Below the pieces are notes generated by a model. The model saw only the letters and a list, made by a program, of their open reading frames with translations. It had not been told where the DNA came from and made no database searches. From contig NC_044572.1 of assembly GCF_901933205.1 (NCBI RefSeq), positions 90,052,965 through 90,116,964 of the forward strand: 64,000 nt of DNA, in the 5' to 3' direction. The DNA comes from Camarhynchus parvulus. Its lineage: Eukaryota; Chordata; Aves; Passeriformes; Thraupidae. Position numbers and translations under genes: made by a program. This document shows, in pieces, positions 48,136 through 61,190 of the stretch. How positions within the stretch are numbered: the stretch's first letter is position 1; each line of letters begins with the position of its first letter.

Positions 48136-49633
48136 AATTAAAACACCTCTAACATTGCTAATGGGATACATAAAGTTAATAATTAATCTAAGATTGTAAC
48201 AGTTTAAACTCCAGTATTTACCCATGAATATCTACCTTTTTGTTAGTAGAAAGAATATTTCCACTGTCTGCCAAAATTGTGTTACTAATCTTTGGGCTGC
48301 TAGGATCTTGCAATCCTGACCTTCTTATCAAATACACAGAATAAGATAACAAGTATTCTGTACTGCTTAGGCAGTTAAAATGGTGCTGGTCATGAGCTCC
48401 TGTGAACTTTTACTAAGACAGTAGTTTATTCACTCTGTTTTCCAAGTAAGAACTAGGCAACATAAAATGAAACATGAAAACAGCAAATTCAAAATCAAGT
48501 GGAAGACCTGATTCCTCAAAGTGTGCTTAATCTGTGCATCTCTGCTGTGCATTATTGTGTGGGCCAAATATTGCTACCTTCAAAAATTAGCTGAACTCAA
48601 TAAGTTCATGGAAGGGAAAAATAAAAGGTGTGAGGAATATTAAATCCAAAGGCAACAGAAATATCCAAGTAAATTAATGAGCTGCAGGTTTCTGGAGGTT
48701 GGGAATTTCCTTTGCAAATATCTCTAGCAGTGACTGAGAGCAGATATTTAAGAGCACAGAGACTTAGGAGAGAGCAGACACAGAGGTGAAGGAAGCAACA
48801 GTGTGTATCTTTGCTTTGACCTGGTATGGCCATTGCTCTGATATGCTGAGCTTTTTCAAACTGGAGCATGTATCTTGGGCAAAGTGGATCCCCGCGTAGG
48901 TGTTTGCCTTCCTTTGAGAATAACTTGATTGAATTAATTTGAATGAACAAGTTTGAATGTTGTGTGGATTTTTCCCATTCATCTCCTCAGACTGTCAGCT
49001 CTCAAGCCTTCGTGAAGAGGAGTGAAGCGATAACAAATTTATGGCTGATTATCTTAAGTGAAATCTAAAGCTACTCTCTTATCTGCAGCTCTTAGATGCA
49101 TGGCAGCTTCTGAGTGCAGAAGCAATGAGAGAGCTGCATTTGTAGGATTTGTGAATTTGCATTTGTGAAATCATGTGTTTGAATTATGTGACTCAAGTAA
49201 CGCTGTTTTTTCAATGACAGACATTTAAATAATGAGACAGTAAGCCGGCTATCTGAACCTGGAATACTGCACAGTAACTGCATATACAGAAACAGTGCAA
49301 AGGATGAGGCTGCACATGGTTAGTTTGGATTAAGTGAAGATATCTTCTGTATAACTGTGTGAATAGTAGGGGGGCATCATTCTGATGGAATAATATGTTC
49401 CCTCTACTATCAGTTTGTTGTCAGAGAAGAAAATAGAGGTATATACCTTACATTTTCTGTCTTAGAGTTTTAAATTGCAACTGCACCTTAGTCATTCTTG
49501 AAAGGAATCTTTATGACTGTTTTATTTCACTGGTGGCATTTTTCAGTTTTAATTTTTTAATCAAGAGTATTTTGAGAATATGACAAGTATACATGTAAGC
49601 ATTTAAAATATATTATTTTGTATTTAGACCACA
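48136..49633. other. Unassigned DNA
   Basis: No gene or repeat recognised. The longest frame is 114 codons on the minus strand (48606-48950), with no known relative. Confidence 0.55.
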
Positions 49634-50270
49634 GAGGTTGATAGTGGGTCCAATAACTGTAACATCTTCAGTAATAATTTGGATGATGGAGTAGGGTAGA
49701 CCCTCATGAGATTTGCAAGTGTGAAAAAACCAGGATGAATTGTTGATGGACCAGATGTACCATTGGGTTGTGCTGCCATTCCGTGGCATGTCAGAGGGCT
49801 GGAGATCTTGGCCAGCAAGACTCTTCTAAAGCCAAGCAAAGGCAAGTGCCAAGTCCTGCCCTTGGGGAGGAAGAAACCCCAGGTACTCACATGTACAGGC
49901 TCAATGGTGTTTGGCTGGAAAACCACATTCCAGTAGAGGCCCTGGGGATCCTGGTGAACACCTAGTGGAACGTGAGCCAGCAAAGTACCTTTGGAATGTA
50001 GGCAGCCAGGAGAAGCCAGATTGCACCAGGGAAAGCATTACCACTAGATCAGGAGAGGTGAGTGAGTCTTTTTGACTGCTCAGCCCTGACTGGAGCACGT
50101 CTGCAGCGGTCTGTCCACACTGGGCTTCCCTAAACAAGGGAGACATGGACGCACTGGAGCAAGTCTAGAAAAAAACTCTACAACGATGAAGGTGCTTGGG
50201 CATCTATCATATGAGGAGACCCTGAGAGAGTTGTGATTGCTTATCCTGAAGAACAGAAGACTCAGAATCT
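49634..50270 (+). mobile_element. CR1 LINE, reverse-transcriptase segment, 3' end lost
   Basis: Sense CR1 starting in the reverse-transcriptase domain: GTGGGTCCAATAACTG and CATCTTCAGTAATAATTTGG, then GATGATGGAGTAGGGTAGAC. It continues through CCAAGTCCTGCCCTTGGGGA, CTGGGGATCCTGGTGAACAC, GAGACATGGACGCACTGGAG and GGGCATCTATCATATGAGGA. The match stops near 50270, before the C-terminal and 3' UTR blocks. A CR1 lacking its 3' end needs a later deletion or insertion, since truncation during insertion removes the 5' end. Frames at 49624-49983 (minus) and 49768-49965 (plus) are artefacts of this copy. Confidence 0.88.
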
Positions 50271-51010
50271 TCCCAAGAATGCCTAGAAGTTGTGGCTCAC
50301 GGCTCTCATTACAAATCCCAGTTGTGCCCGGCAGCAGCAGCTTGAGCCTCCGTTAACACCAGGTTTGGGTGTCAGCCATGAGGGCAGAGGTGCCTGCCTT
50401 CACTCTCAAATCACAGGGACGTATGTCCTGCTGCTGTCTGCTCCTTCTCTGATCAGTGGTGAGGTGGGGACTGGGGAAAGAGGGATTACTGCAGAGGGAG
50501 GCAAGGAACACCTTAACAAGGGCAGGCACCACTTTCTCCAGCCCTTTGAGTTGCTGGGCTGTTTGTTCTACTCTCACCTTTGTATCCTGTCTTCTCCAGG
50601 GAAGAGCTTCTGGTTCTTGCCTCTTCTAAGTAGAACAGGAGGAGGTGACTTGAGGTCATGCCACAGAGGAATGGCTATTTTGTGCCTTTATATTGCAAAT
50701 CTCAAGGAGGAGGGACCGGTATTGTGTACTGCAGGAGAAAAGGGAGAGGTAGGAAGACATAGGGGAGAGAGGATGCACATCTGTTCCTAGCCTCCCCCCA
50801 AAAAACTGAAGTGGCCCTTTACTCTTTGAAAGCTGCTGTGAAGCTTCTGAGCTGTACCCTTCTGCAATAAGCACCCAGAAACCATAAATACCCAGAAGCT
50901 GTAATATTCCTTTTGGAGATGTTGCCCTTCCCTGCCACTTCCTGACTAACTCACTTCCAGCAGCTACACTGACGTGAGTCCTGTGGGCTCAGAACTTGAA
51001 TAAATCCATG
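50271..51010. other. GC-richer unassigned block with a 166-codon frame
   Basis: DNA visibly richer in G and C than its surroundings starts where the CR1 breaks off. A frame without a nearby ATG start runs 50290-50790 (166 codons). Its translation has no recognisable motif. Near the end are GCAATAAGC and TTGAATAAATCC, possible poly-A signals (about 50863 and 50997). It could be an unrecognised mobile element that replaced the CR1 3' end, a non-coding exon, or neither. Confidence 0.3.
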
Positions 51011-54000
51011 GTTTTATTGGCAGTGAGAGACAGAGGCTCTCAACACAGGAAGATTGTGCATCTGTCTTTATGTATAGCTTATGAGATCTCAATAATATCA
51101 AGAAGTAATGGTATCAAAATTTCTGAATTATTGTAAAGTCTATGTAAATACAAAAAAAATCCTTTCCATTAGCAATAAGACATTCCATTTTTATTTGACC
51201 AGTAAATTGAATGTAGGCATCTTGCACAAAAGGACTTGAGACAACTACAATTCGAATGATGTCCTGACAACAACATAATATCCAGTTTAGGGATTGAGAG
51301 TATAATATTTCCATAATTTTTTTTCTGCATCTAGTTATTCAAAACACTTCCAGATCTCCTATTTTTGAGACTTTGTTTTGCTTCTTTGGTTGACTCCTAC
51401 TACTTTTTGGTGGCTCTTATTATTCCCAGGCAAACTTTGTACCTCTGGTGCACCATTTTGTGTGAAGAATAGCGAGAAAACCTTCTACCTGTCTGCCTTT
51501 CTTGCATATTCAGCTGGCTGTCATGGGAGATAATGGTTTCTGAATTGCCAAACCAAAAATCACCAGATTTGTGTGCAGTGTCTGTCCAGTGTCCTTTCCT
51601 CTCAATTTCACCCCACTGCTTCTGCAAAGCCTTGCAGTTGAGTGTAGAAAGGGTTAGATTAAAGTTGTTGCCTCTTCTCCTTGATTTAGTAATTTAAAAT
51701 ATATTTCTTGTTGTATTTCAACTGTGTTGCACTTATCTTTAGTCAAGCAGGACTTGCAGAAAATGAGCAGCAGAGAGTGAGAGCTTTACCTCATGGCTGT
51801 GAGAGCTCAAGTGCCATGCAGCAGTGAGGATATAGCAGGGTCTTGGTCCAACTGCAGCCTTGGTTGTGTGGATGGATGTACAAAAATCCCAAAACGAGAA
51901 GTTGAAATTATGTGGGCATTGTTTTGTTTGGCTGTTGCTTAAGGTTTAAGGTAAATGACATTTTTGGTCATAGAGGGAGGTTATATTGGTGTGGCATGTG
52001 ATGGCATTACATGCTTAATGGCACTACAAAAAATGACTGGCTCAAATGGCAGCTCTTACTTAACAAAGTAAACAGCTTCCCTATCAGTTGCTTTGGATAC
52101 TTTATGTACAAGTGGAAGTATTATGCTATGATGAAATATGTGCTAAGAACAAGGTTAAGACTGTTTTGAAACACTTGACCTGAATCTCAAGTACATTTAA
52201 GGTTTAGAGAAATTGCAGTGAAAATTCAGTTATCTAAAGACTTAGCACTATGATAAGAAATTTGCAGTGAAGATATGGAACAACTTGAAAATTCTGTGAT
52301 ATCTGCATTTTCTTTTACTATGATTTCTGAAAAATTAAGACACTGTCAGATTTGCTAAGCATTTAGTTTAACTTTTTAAACAGATCAAATACCTTAAAAT
52401 CCTCAGGGGTTAGAAGGCCAAAGTGTCTTCTAGGTGGCTCACTGCTTTCTCACATGGTTTAATATCTATTTAGGTCTGATAATTTTTGTGGGATTCATTT
52501 GACCAAGTGCAGTGTAGGTGGCTGCATCTGATACAGTCACTGTAGTCTCCCACCGCTGCCTACAGTAGTTAGTAGCAGATGCTTCTAGAGAGGGATTCAT
52601 CTCATTTTAAGGTTTACCCTAGGCAAGTCAATATATGTTATGACATACCAATATAAATCACATCAAATTTGAAGTTTTACACTTTTTAAAATATACTGGG
52701 ACATAAAATTTCTCACATAAACTTAAGTCTTGGGAAGCATATGCTATCCTCTACTCTCAGTCTGTGATATCCACATGACACATGTTTTTTAGTGGTCGAA
52801 AACCTATGAAGTGCATTCATTGAACACCTGGACATGTAACCATGTGTGTTCCATGCTTGTGTTTGCATATGTCAGCCCAAGTAGACACAAAGCCAACTCT
52901 TCAACAGAATATAAAAATTAGACCAAGATTTCTTTTCTTCATTTTATTTGTCTGTGCTGTCTGTTCATGTTATGACTGTTGATTTTTTTCTTTAATTGTT
53001 TTTCGTTGTTTTTTTTTTCCCCCTACAGTGTGTGTTTCTGTGCAGTGAACAGCACCTGTCCTGTATTCTCTTGTCCATCTCTCTCATGGTGTCTTACGCA
53101 GTCCTTGCTGTTGGTAATTTCCTCACAGGGTTTCTACCCTGCTTTTTATCTACAGAGTTTTGTTTTGGAATGGGTCAAGAGATTGTATTCAAGCTGACTG
53201 CCTTCTGATCACTCCTTATCTGTGCTCTGGGACATGCTTTTCTGTTCAGAGTAACATGAATTTCTCTATAAGGGGAAAATAAGGAGTTCGGGAAGCTGGA
53301 AATTAAGTAAACTATTGGTATGTAGAAACAAAAGCTGTCAAATCCACTAATTGATGAATAGTAAACAGGATTAATCTGCTGCTAAACAAATTAAGAAAAG
53401 AAAAAAAAAAGAAAATAATGCCCTATTCATTTCTAATGGTTTCTGTGAACTAGCTACACAGGTACCATATGCATATTAAGAAAAGTATTTTCATTTTTAC
53501 TACAGCTCTGTCAGAGGTAGTCTGTCACTTCTGGTTTACCTTCTCTTTTCTTATTGGAAAACTGTAGAGATATAACAGGAGTTGTCTCAAAGGTGTAGTT
53601 CTCTTTAGTAGTTATATTTAAAGGGGTGAAAACTAAATTTGATGTTCATTTAAGAAACTTAGCTGTTCAACTTGAGAGAATTTCTGAATAGCCTGCTTGT
53701 AAAAAAGACAGTGAATATAACAAATTTTACTTTCTTTTTCAGGCAGATGCACAATGCATTGGTTGTTAGTGCATCTCTTGATATATATATATTTGATAAA
53801 ACTGACATTCTTTTAACTGCAGGAAGTACTTCAAAATTCATAGTGAAACTATATTAGCATGAAATAAAGTATAATTCCTCAGGAAAAGCAATACAGATCA
53901 CCAATTTAATTTCTGAATCGCCAGGTGAATATGAACTGGAATTGTTCTGGTCACCTGTCACAGATGCTTTTCATTTTCCCTGTTGTCTGTACCATCATGA

Positions 54001-54814
54001 GTTTTTTCCATGCAGAGGCAGTAAAAATAGCAGACAAGCTCACATTTATCAGGAATATGTCCATGACCAGTGTTTGAAAAAGACCAAAATAACTCAATAC
54101 TACCCAAAATAACAAAAGCCCAAGTCAGTCTGCTGAGACTAAGTTGACAAAGCCATAAGACATGTGGTAAAAAACCCAACAAAATAAAGAAACCTACCCA
54201 CACAAATATTAACAACTTGGTCAGAAATGTTGTTTAAAAGTAAATGGAAATTCAGAAAACACCATGTCACAAATGAGAGAGCTGAGAAGAGGCAAGTGAC
54301 TTCAGAAATCACAACTTATTCACTGCACATAGAAGTGAGTAATAAATAATGAAATACATGATATTGAATTAGGAGAGATGATACTTAAAGCAGCTTCCAA
54401 AACTAATAAGCAGTACTGAAGTCCAATGCATGCCTGACTTTTCATATACGCGTTCCTTCTCACAAATCAATAAAGCTATTGAAATATTTAAAATTAAACT
54501 ATATTCTCAAGCACTTTTCTGGCTCAGTGACAAAGATCGAGCACAAAGCTATTCCTTGCACGTGAAAAATTAAGGCTACATTTGCTTTAGTACTGCATAT
54601 GGATATGGAGTGATTTAGTTCTGTTTCTATCTCACCTGGAGGGATGTAAGTTATGGAAAATATTGTAAGAAGAGCAGGTTGGTAAGGATTATTTTCAGGA
54701 ATAGATTGGATCGTAGTGAACAGTTTTATGGAGTAAGCGACAAAAAAGATAATGAGGTCTAGAGAAAACATTCAGCTTTCAGCCTGCAGGAACTAGGGTG
54801 ATGGCAGCAACTAA
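51011..54814. other. Unassigned AT-rich DNA
   Basis: No gene or dispersed repeat recognised. A strong acceptor-like polypyrimidine tract ending CTACAG lies at about 53005-53028, and a short TA run lies near 53775. Confidence 0.5.
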
Positions 54815-55015
54815 GGAAGATGGCTGAGAGATCTAATTGAAGTGTGCATAATCTTAAATGGTGTAGATAATCTTAATGCTTTGTACCCAGCATGCACTCA
54901 AAGACCAGGGGCAAGTACTGTACTTAAAATCAAATGCAAGCATAAAGAAACACTTATTAAATTAATAGTAACTGCTGAAGCAACCTGCAAGGCATAGGTA
55001 TTGAGAAAAACACAT
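54815..55015 (+). mobile_element. Possible ancient CR1/L3-like fragment, sense
   Basis: TGCATAATCTTAAATGGTGT, AGCATGCACTCAAAGACCAG, GCATAAAGAAACACTTATTA and GGCATAGGTATTGAG follow, in the right order, the coding end of old CR1 families (blocks for a C-terminal K-x-x-N-G stretch, the S-x-x-R-T-R-G block, and the F-F-x-x-R block). Decay is heavy and no frame survives. Confidence 0.45.
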
Positions 55016-57663
55016 TGAGGGTTCCTCAGGCAACAATTAGGTTATGTCCCTCAGCCATCAGCACTGGAAGGAAACGTTCATGGATTCTTCCACTTCCTCA
55101 GTGACATTCAAGAGGGGGTTTTTGTTTTGTAACTGTACTTGAACCAAGACTGTTTGACATTTTTTATTTCATAAAACTAGATTTAAATGCCTCATTAGAT
55201 TTTTTTTACAACCTCTTCCAGATTAAAATACACAGAATGAAGCTTTAAGTTGACAGTCTTGTGATTTAGGTTGTCTGAATATATCTGCATGAGCATTTCC
55301 TAGCTGCCAATGTTGCTGAAAGGTTTTGTACATGTAGATTCCCATCCAGAGCATCTTGTTAAAATCTGTGCTGACCGCCGATTAAGAAAATATGCATAAA
55401 ATATGCATGATCTTGGTTATTTCTTAGGGGAGGATCAGCGACACATTTGACATTTTAATGCCAAATATATTATAATCATAATTGTGATTGACATTTCTGC
55501 TGAAGGTTTTTAGTGGCAATGTAACCCAAGTTACCCTTGCTGCTGGGCAAGCAGAATTTATTTTGCCGGCAACGTCTGCTGGCAAAAAAAGTTCCCTGAT
55601 TTTTTATGCTTTTTTTTCTCAACATCTCTCCTCCAGCAAGCCCTTGATTTCTGTAGCATAGCCCTTCTTATTCACTATTAAGGGTACAGTTCCAGGTGAC
55701 TGATGGCAGGCTACTCTCTAAGCACTTCTGGGGGTGTAACTGCAGAATGCAGTGCTGAGATATCAGAAAAGTTAGAGATTAAAGAAAAGGCAAATTAGTC
55801 CAGGCTGAGTACAGAATTAGTGAGGAGATATTGCTCCCAGGACCTGATCAGTCATCTCTGAGCTATGCTGTTCTGTGTAGAATAAACAGTGTCTTTGTGT
55901 ATTACTACATTGCATAGTGAGCCTGTCACATGTTTTAGCCTGAAAAATCTGAGATTTCTTGCTTAGGTTTGAAACCAGAGAATGAAGAAATAAACAAATC
56001 ATTAATTCACAGCTTAGGACTGTGAAAAAAAGTATTTTTGTAAAGATTTCAGTAAATCTTGAGCTAACATGATGTGCCTTATTTCTTAAGATGTTGTATT
56101 CTAGTAAAAGAAATAAAAGATGGAAAGACCTGAATTGGGACTGTATTGGAGGGTCCACTCCTCAGAAGAACTGGGAAGTCTTCATCTTAAAGCTCACCAA
56201 CGACCCTGCTCCTTATTTCTAGTAGAGCGAAGGGTTCATATTCTCCCAAGAACAATTTTGCACATTTAAGGTGCCTTTATACTGGATTTTTTTCCCTCTT
56301 TTCATCATTAGAGACAGAAGAAAAAATAATAAAACAGATATTTAAAGACCAAATGTAGACAGAACAGCTGTAGTTTTAGCATGTGTTAGCTGGATGAAAT
56401 CTGATAAACAAACAATACTAATAGAATGATAATAGTTTTGGGCAGCCAGCCAGGAACACGCTGTTGTGAATAGGTCTGGAAAGATTTTTTTTTAATGGAA
56501 TTTGGCAATATAGCCTGTTTTATCAAAGGTGAAGTATTTTGTGCAGTTGTTGGTTTCCACTAGATTTTGAGGATAATCTTTATAGACAAGAAAAAAGGAA
56601 ACTGGGTACCAAGAGTATGAGCATAGGAAAATTTACTTGGTTTGGGATAAACAATAATGCTGTGACTGAGGGAGAACAGGGATTTGAAGCTGAATTCTGG
56701 TATAATCCAGGCCAGTAGCCAAATGCTAAGCAACTGAGTGTGGTAGACAAAAATACACAACCCTCTTTTGCAATGTGGTTCCATTTTTGAAAATGTTCAA
56801 AAGATTTTGTCTCTTATTCTGTTTGGAAATTGAAACAAAATTTGCAGCAGCTTCAGTAGATCTGACATTTAATTTCAATGCTTTGTTCAACCTGTAGCAA
56901 TAAGCAGAACATGTGTTAGGTGCATTATTTGTGTTTAATATAGATCTGAAAATAGTCTCTGGAGTGTAGAAAAATGAATTAATGATTTTTTAGACTCTAA
57001 CAGATCTTTTCAAATTAATGGTCAGAAAAAATAGGCAATGAAAAGAGGATGGCAATTGTTTATTTTCCATTAACAGTGAAAGAATCAAGTTAAGCCTAAT
57101 GATAAATCTTTAATTTTTATTTTTGACCCCATTTTTAAATGGAGTCATCTGTTGGAGATGATTCTGCCTCATGTTCACCTGACTACCTTCTGAAACTCTG
57201 AACCCTAAAGTCTCTATTAACCTTACTGATTGCACTGTTGATCACTGAATTGAAAGACATTTTCCACAACTTTATCATGTTCTTCATTGTGTTGTAAGTA
57301 AGGTTAATGTCATAGGTTTGTGAGGTAGTATTTATTAGAACTCAAAATGGATCCCATTACTTGGAATGAATTTGATATGTAACTATATTTTACTCTGAAC
57401 GCTAATAACTACTCTATTTCCTGTTCACCAGAAATGTTGTTCTAAGAATTCTTTTAACTTATTTTTTTTCTATAGAGTTCATAAATTATGTCTCTTGCTG
57501 GTGTAATTAATATTCTATGTTGAGAGGCAGGTGAAGCAGTAGTACTAATGTCTAGGTTGTTTCCTTACCTTTAAATTCTTTTTTAGCAGATCTGCTACAA
57601 TTTTCAGCACGTTTTTCCTTTCCATGACTTGAAGACAAAAAAGCACCTGTCAGCTGAGCATGG
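55016..57663. other. Unassigned AT-rich DNA
   Basis: No gene or repeat recognised. Near 55388-55408 two AAATATGCAT-like octamers follow each other. Confidence 0.55.
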
Positions 57664-58150
57664 ATTCATAGAATCATAGAATGGTTGAGTTGGAAGAGAC
57701 CTTAAAGATTATCTAGTTTCAAACCCACCTGCCATGGGTAGGGACATCTTCTAGTAAATCGTCTTGCTCCAAGCCTTATTCAGCCTGGACTTGAACATTT
57801 CCAGGGATGGACCATCCACACCTTATCTGGGCAACCTGTTCTAGTGCCTTACCACCCTCACAGTAAAAAAAAATCATCCTAATACCTAATCTCTTTCAAT
57901 TTAAAGCCATTCCCCATTGTCCTATCACTTCATGTCCTTAAAAAAGTCCCTCTCCTCTTGTAGTCCCTTTTAGGTACTGGAAAATGCTACAAGGTCATTC
58001 CAGATTCTTTCCTTCTCCAGGCTAAGCAGCCGCAATTCTCTTAGCCTTGTCTTCTTGGGGGAGGTGCTCCAGCCCCTTGATCATCTTTGTGGTCCTCCTC
58101 TGGACTCCAGCAGGCCACATTCTTCTTGCACTGGGGGCCCCAGAGCTTAA
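57664..58150 (-). mobile_element. CR1 LINE, well-preserved antisense copy
   Basis: Starts with the inverted tail ATTCATAGAATCATAGAATG, then TTGGAAGAGACCTTAAAGAT, ACCTGCCATGGGTAGGGACA, CCACCCTCACAGTAAAAAAA, CTTCTCCAGGCTAAGCAGCC and GGTCCTCCTCTGGACTCCAG. It stops near GGGGGCCCCAGAGCTTAAA. This is about 485 bp of CR1 3' end with a clear tail and few indels, so it is among the younger copies in the window. Confidence 0.95.
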
Positions 58151-60654
58151 ATCACTGTTCCTAAGTCGCCATCCTAAACTACAGTCTTTTTGGGATTAAA
58201 AAAGTTTAACATCAAAAGACCAAACTTTATAGTCTGGTCTGACTTCTTGCATTCGGACTACTACAAGGTCTTACCAAATTATGCTGTGAGTATTTTGGGC
58301 TGCCCAAAAAGGAAACAGGACTGAATGCTCCTTTTCCATCAACGTGTAGGCACAGATCTTCCAGCTGAAATGCTTCTCATATGGATTTTATCTAAACCAG
58401 TTTCTCTCCTCAAAAATATTGATTAGTTCAATAGCGAGAACTGCTTCCTAAAATGTCTCCAAAGCAATATGCAGCTGAATATCAGTTGTGTTGTGATTAA
58501 ATTAATTCACTGGAATGCCATCAGCATTGAGGCAGGTGCCTTCCAACCTTGAGACCAGCTGGAAGTGCTTTTTCTGAAAACTCCCAGGTGCCAACAGGCA
58601 GTCAGTGAAAGCAATTTCAGACACAGAATTAATGAAGGTAACAGCTGATGATATTGGGCAGCAGTGTTTGACAAAACATCTGATTTCAAAAGGAACAGAA
58701 CAGTATCTTTAATCACATGGGTAATATGTTATGGATTATGAAAGGGATGCTCATCCATGAGATTGATTCTTGTCCAGTGAGTTTAATACAATGTGTATCT
58801 TCATATTCCCATTTGGATGAGGCATCCTGCCCATATACCACCTAGTGAGACATCACAGATATTCTCCTAGACTTTTGTTTTGCTCTTGCAGCTGTCATAA
58901 TGAAAGCCCTTACTCATTTTTTAATTATGAGTTTTATTTGTTGTAACAATGAAGTTTGTCCAGTCCCATAAAATCTTCTGAATGATGGAATCTCCAGAGC
59001 TTTCATTCAAGTAATTATTTAAGAGTATGATATGACAGGTAAAAATGTAACTGTCTACCATGACTGAAAAAGCATAATTTCTTTTTAATATTTTCTTCTT
59101 TAGTCAATTTATGCCTTCTTTATGTCAATTTATCACCTGTGCTGTTTGGGGATCAGGATTAGGGCATAGCTAGGAGCGGAGATGGCCACTATGATTTCCA
59201 GGTCCAGATCAGAACCTACTTCCTTGTTGTCTGTGTCTAGACACTCATCACCAGCAGCTGTACTGGTAAATTGTCAAGAAACAGTATCTTTGTTTCTTGA
59301 TCTTTATTACTGTGTTTTACTTTCCCCTGCTTTGAAGATCTATGCAGGCAACTGTCAATGAAATTGCTGTACTTACCTTCTTCTATTGACATATTTCCCA
59401 AATATATAGGTGCTTGTAGCCATTTTTGCAATGTTACTTCCACATGCTTTTCCTCTAAATCATCCATCAAAGCTGATTAGACAATACATTTTGTGCATTG
59501 AGGTGGGAAAAGGCATTCTAATATATCCCTTTTCTTATTATACAGGCTATCGAGTATTTAAGGTTCACTTTAATATTCTTCTAGAATAATTTTTTTTTGT
59601 TCTTATTTCAAGTACTGTTATAGGATTAAAATTTATTCATAACTTCGCTAGAGGCAAGATCAAGTTCAGTGGCAGTTTGACTGCACATCTGGATAAGTTG
59701 GCTTATATAGTAAGGTTACCGTGAATTAACATTTAACCTAAATATTTATATTTTATAATTACCATTCTGTTAAAAATGCAGTTTGTTATGCTTCAGTCTG
59801 TTCTCTGTCTCTGGGTTAAGAGTGTATTGTTTAATTTGTTATGTGACATCATTTAATGCTCAGGAGTGGCAGCAGGCAAATCTTTTAATTCTTCATTATT
59901 CATTCATTTCCGTTCTGGTTCTTCTAGCTCCTGGGACCATCAAGTCATCACATGCTTGAACTTGAGTATCATTATTGCTGGCACAGGCTTGTCAAAGCAT
60001 TAGAGCTGGCAAGGCACACAAAGGAGTGGTGTGTGGTGTCACAAGTACACATTGCTGCGAATCATCATCTTCCCAAGTTTTGTTGTTATTTTCGTACTAC
60101 AAGGTTCTGTGTGTGCAGTCCTGTACCATTGTAAGAATATTTTCTGTGGAGATTTCTGATGTCCTGCCCTTTTCTTGGAAAGAATTATTTGCATTTTCCT
60201 TTTTTTGCAGAAAATATTGGTTTCTATCTAAGCATACATGACATGCAATCTCTAATTATGATGATAGATGTTAGCACCAGTCAGTTGAATCAGCAGTTTG
60301 TATCCTGCTTAACAATGCTGATTTATCAGCATTATTTAACTTTCTGGAAAATGTGTGAGAAATAAAGGTGATATCTGCCATATATGAAACCCTCTCCATC
60401 AGTACTGGTTTGTAGCAATGGGGCACATTAAAATTTCTATCAATCATTAATAAAGTACTTGTACAAGCTTTGTGCAAAAACCTAGGAAAACTAAGCTAAT
60501 CTCTGGTGCTCAGTAAGTTGATTTCCCCATTTGCAAGCATGAATCACTTCTCTTAGCAGATGACATTTTATTCAAGGGAGGTTACCCTGTTACCTGAAAG
60601 CACTTTAATTTCCTTTTCTTTTTCCACCCATTATATAATGCTCCATGAACACAG
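58151..60654. other. Unassigned AT-rich DNA
   Basis: No gene or dispersed repeat recognised; only short frames. Confidence 0.55.
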
Positions 60655-61000
60655 TGTGTAGAAATTAAACTCCAAATAGCCACTTCCTTTCCCTTCCGCC
60701 CTCTCCAGCAGGAGAGGCACAAAGGCAGAGACCATGGGTTGAGATAACAATTTACTGAAAGCAAACAGCAATGGACTGAGAAATGCCCCGTAACAGCAAC
60801 AATATTAACAAGAAAAGTATACAAAAGGAGGAGGTGCTTTACACACAAAAAGGTGTTCACCACCTTGACGTAGTTCTGCATGGTTGCTGGGACAAAAACA
60901 AGGTGGTAGCTGCTCCCACACCCAGCACCACATGGTTTCCCCAGACAAAGACAGGGTGGCAGGTGCTCCCCACAGCACTCTCCTTGTCCCTGAGCTGGAA
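60655..61000 (-). mobile_element. ERVL-like LTR, second copy, antisense
   Basis: Read on the minus strand, this carries the same LTR features as 32448-32852. It has CCATTGCTGTTTGC, then CAGTAAATTGTTATCTCAAC (the other copy has CAGTAAATTGTTCTTCGC), GGAGAGGGCGGAAGGGAAAG and an end in TTTAATTTCTACA. The upstream GGTGGTGAACACC and TTTTGTATACTTTTCTTGTT also match the LTR group. The LTR's 3' end is therefore at about 60655-60657. Its 5' (U3) end is unclear; GC-richer sequence continues to about 61190. No internal viral genes were seen. The 173-codon minus frame (60582-61103) is LTR sequence and not a gene. Confidence 0.6.
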
Positions 61001-61190
61001 GCAGGAAATCAATGGACAACCCCCAAAAGCTAGATTTTGTCCGTGTTGAGCCACACTGCTGCTTTGGAGGCTGGACTCGATTCCGCACAGCTACAGCTGT
61101 CACTGGTGCCGCTGCTTTTGACTGCTCTGTCCAGGTCCACTTGGCTCCTTTCAGCTTGAGTCAGACTCATCTGAGGTCTAGGCATTTGGA
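61001..61190. other. GC-richer stretch next to the LTR
   Basis: Contains several CpGs (GATTCCGCACAGC, GGTGCCGCTGC). It may be the rest of the LTR U3, or separate DNA. I could not place the TGTCCTGG start expected on the minus strand. Confidence 0.3.

Noticed and set aside
57321..57330. TGAGGTAGTA, resembling the start of let-7 microRNA
   Set aside because: The rest of the mature sequence does not match, and no complementary arm is found within about 80 bp on either side.
60582..61103. Minus-strand frame of 173 codons as a gene
   Set aside because: It overlaps an ERVL-like LTR read in its sense orientation; LTR U3-R sequence does not normally code for protein, and no motif is visible.
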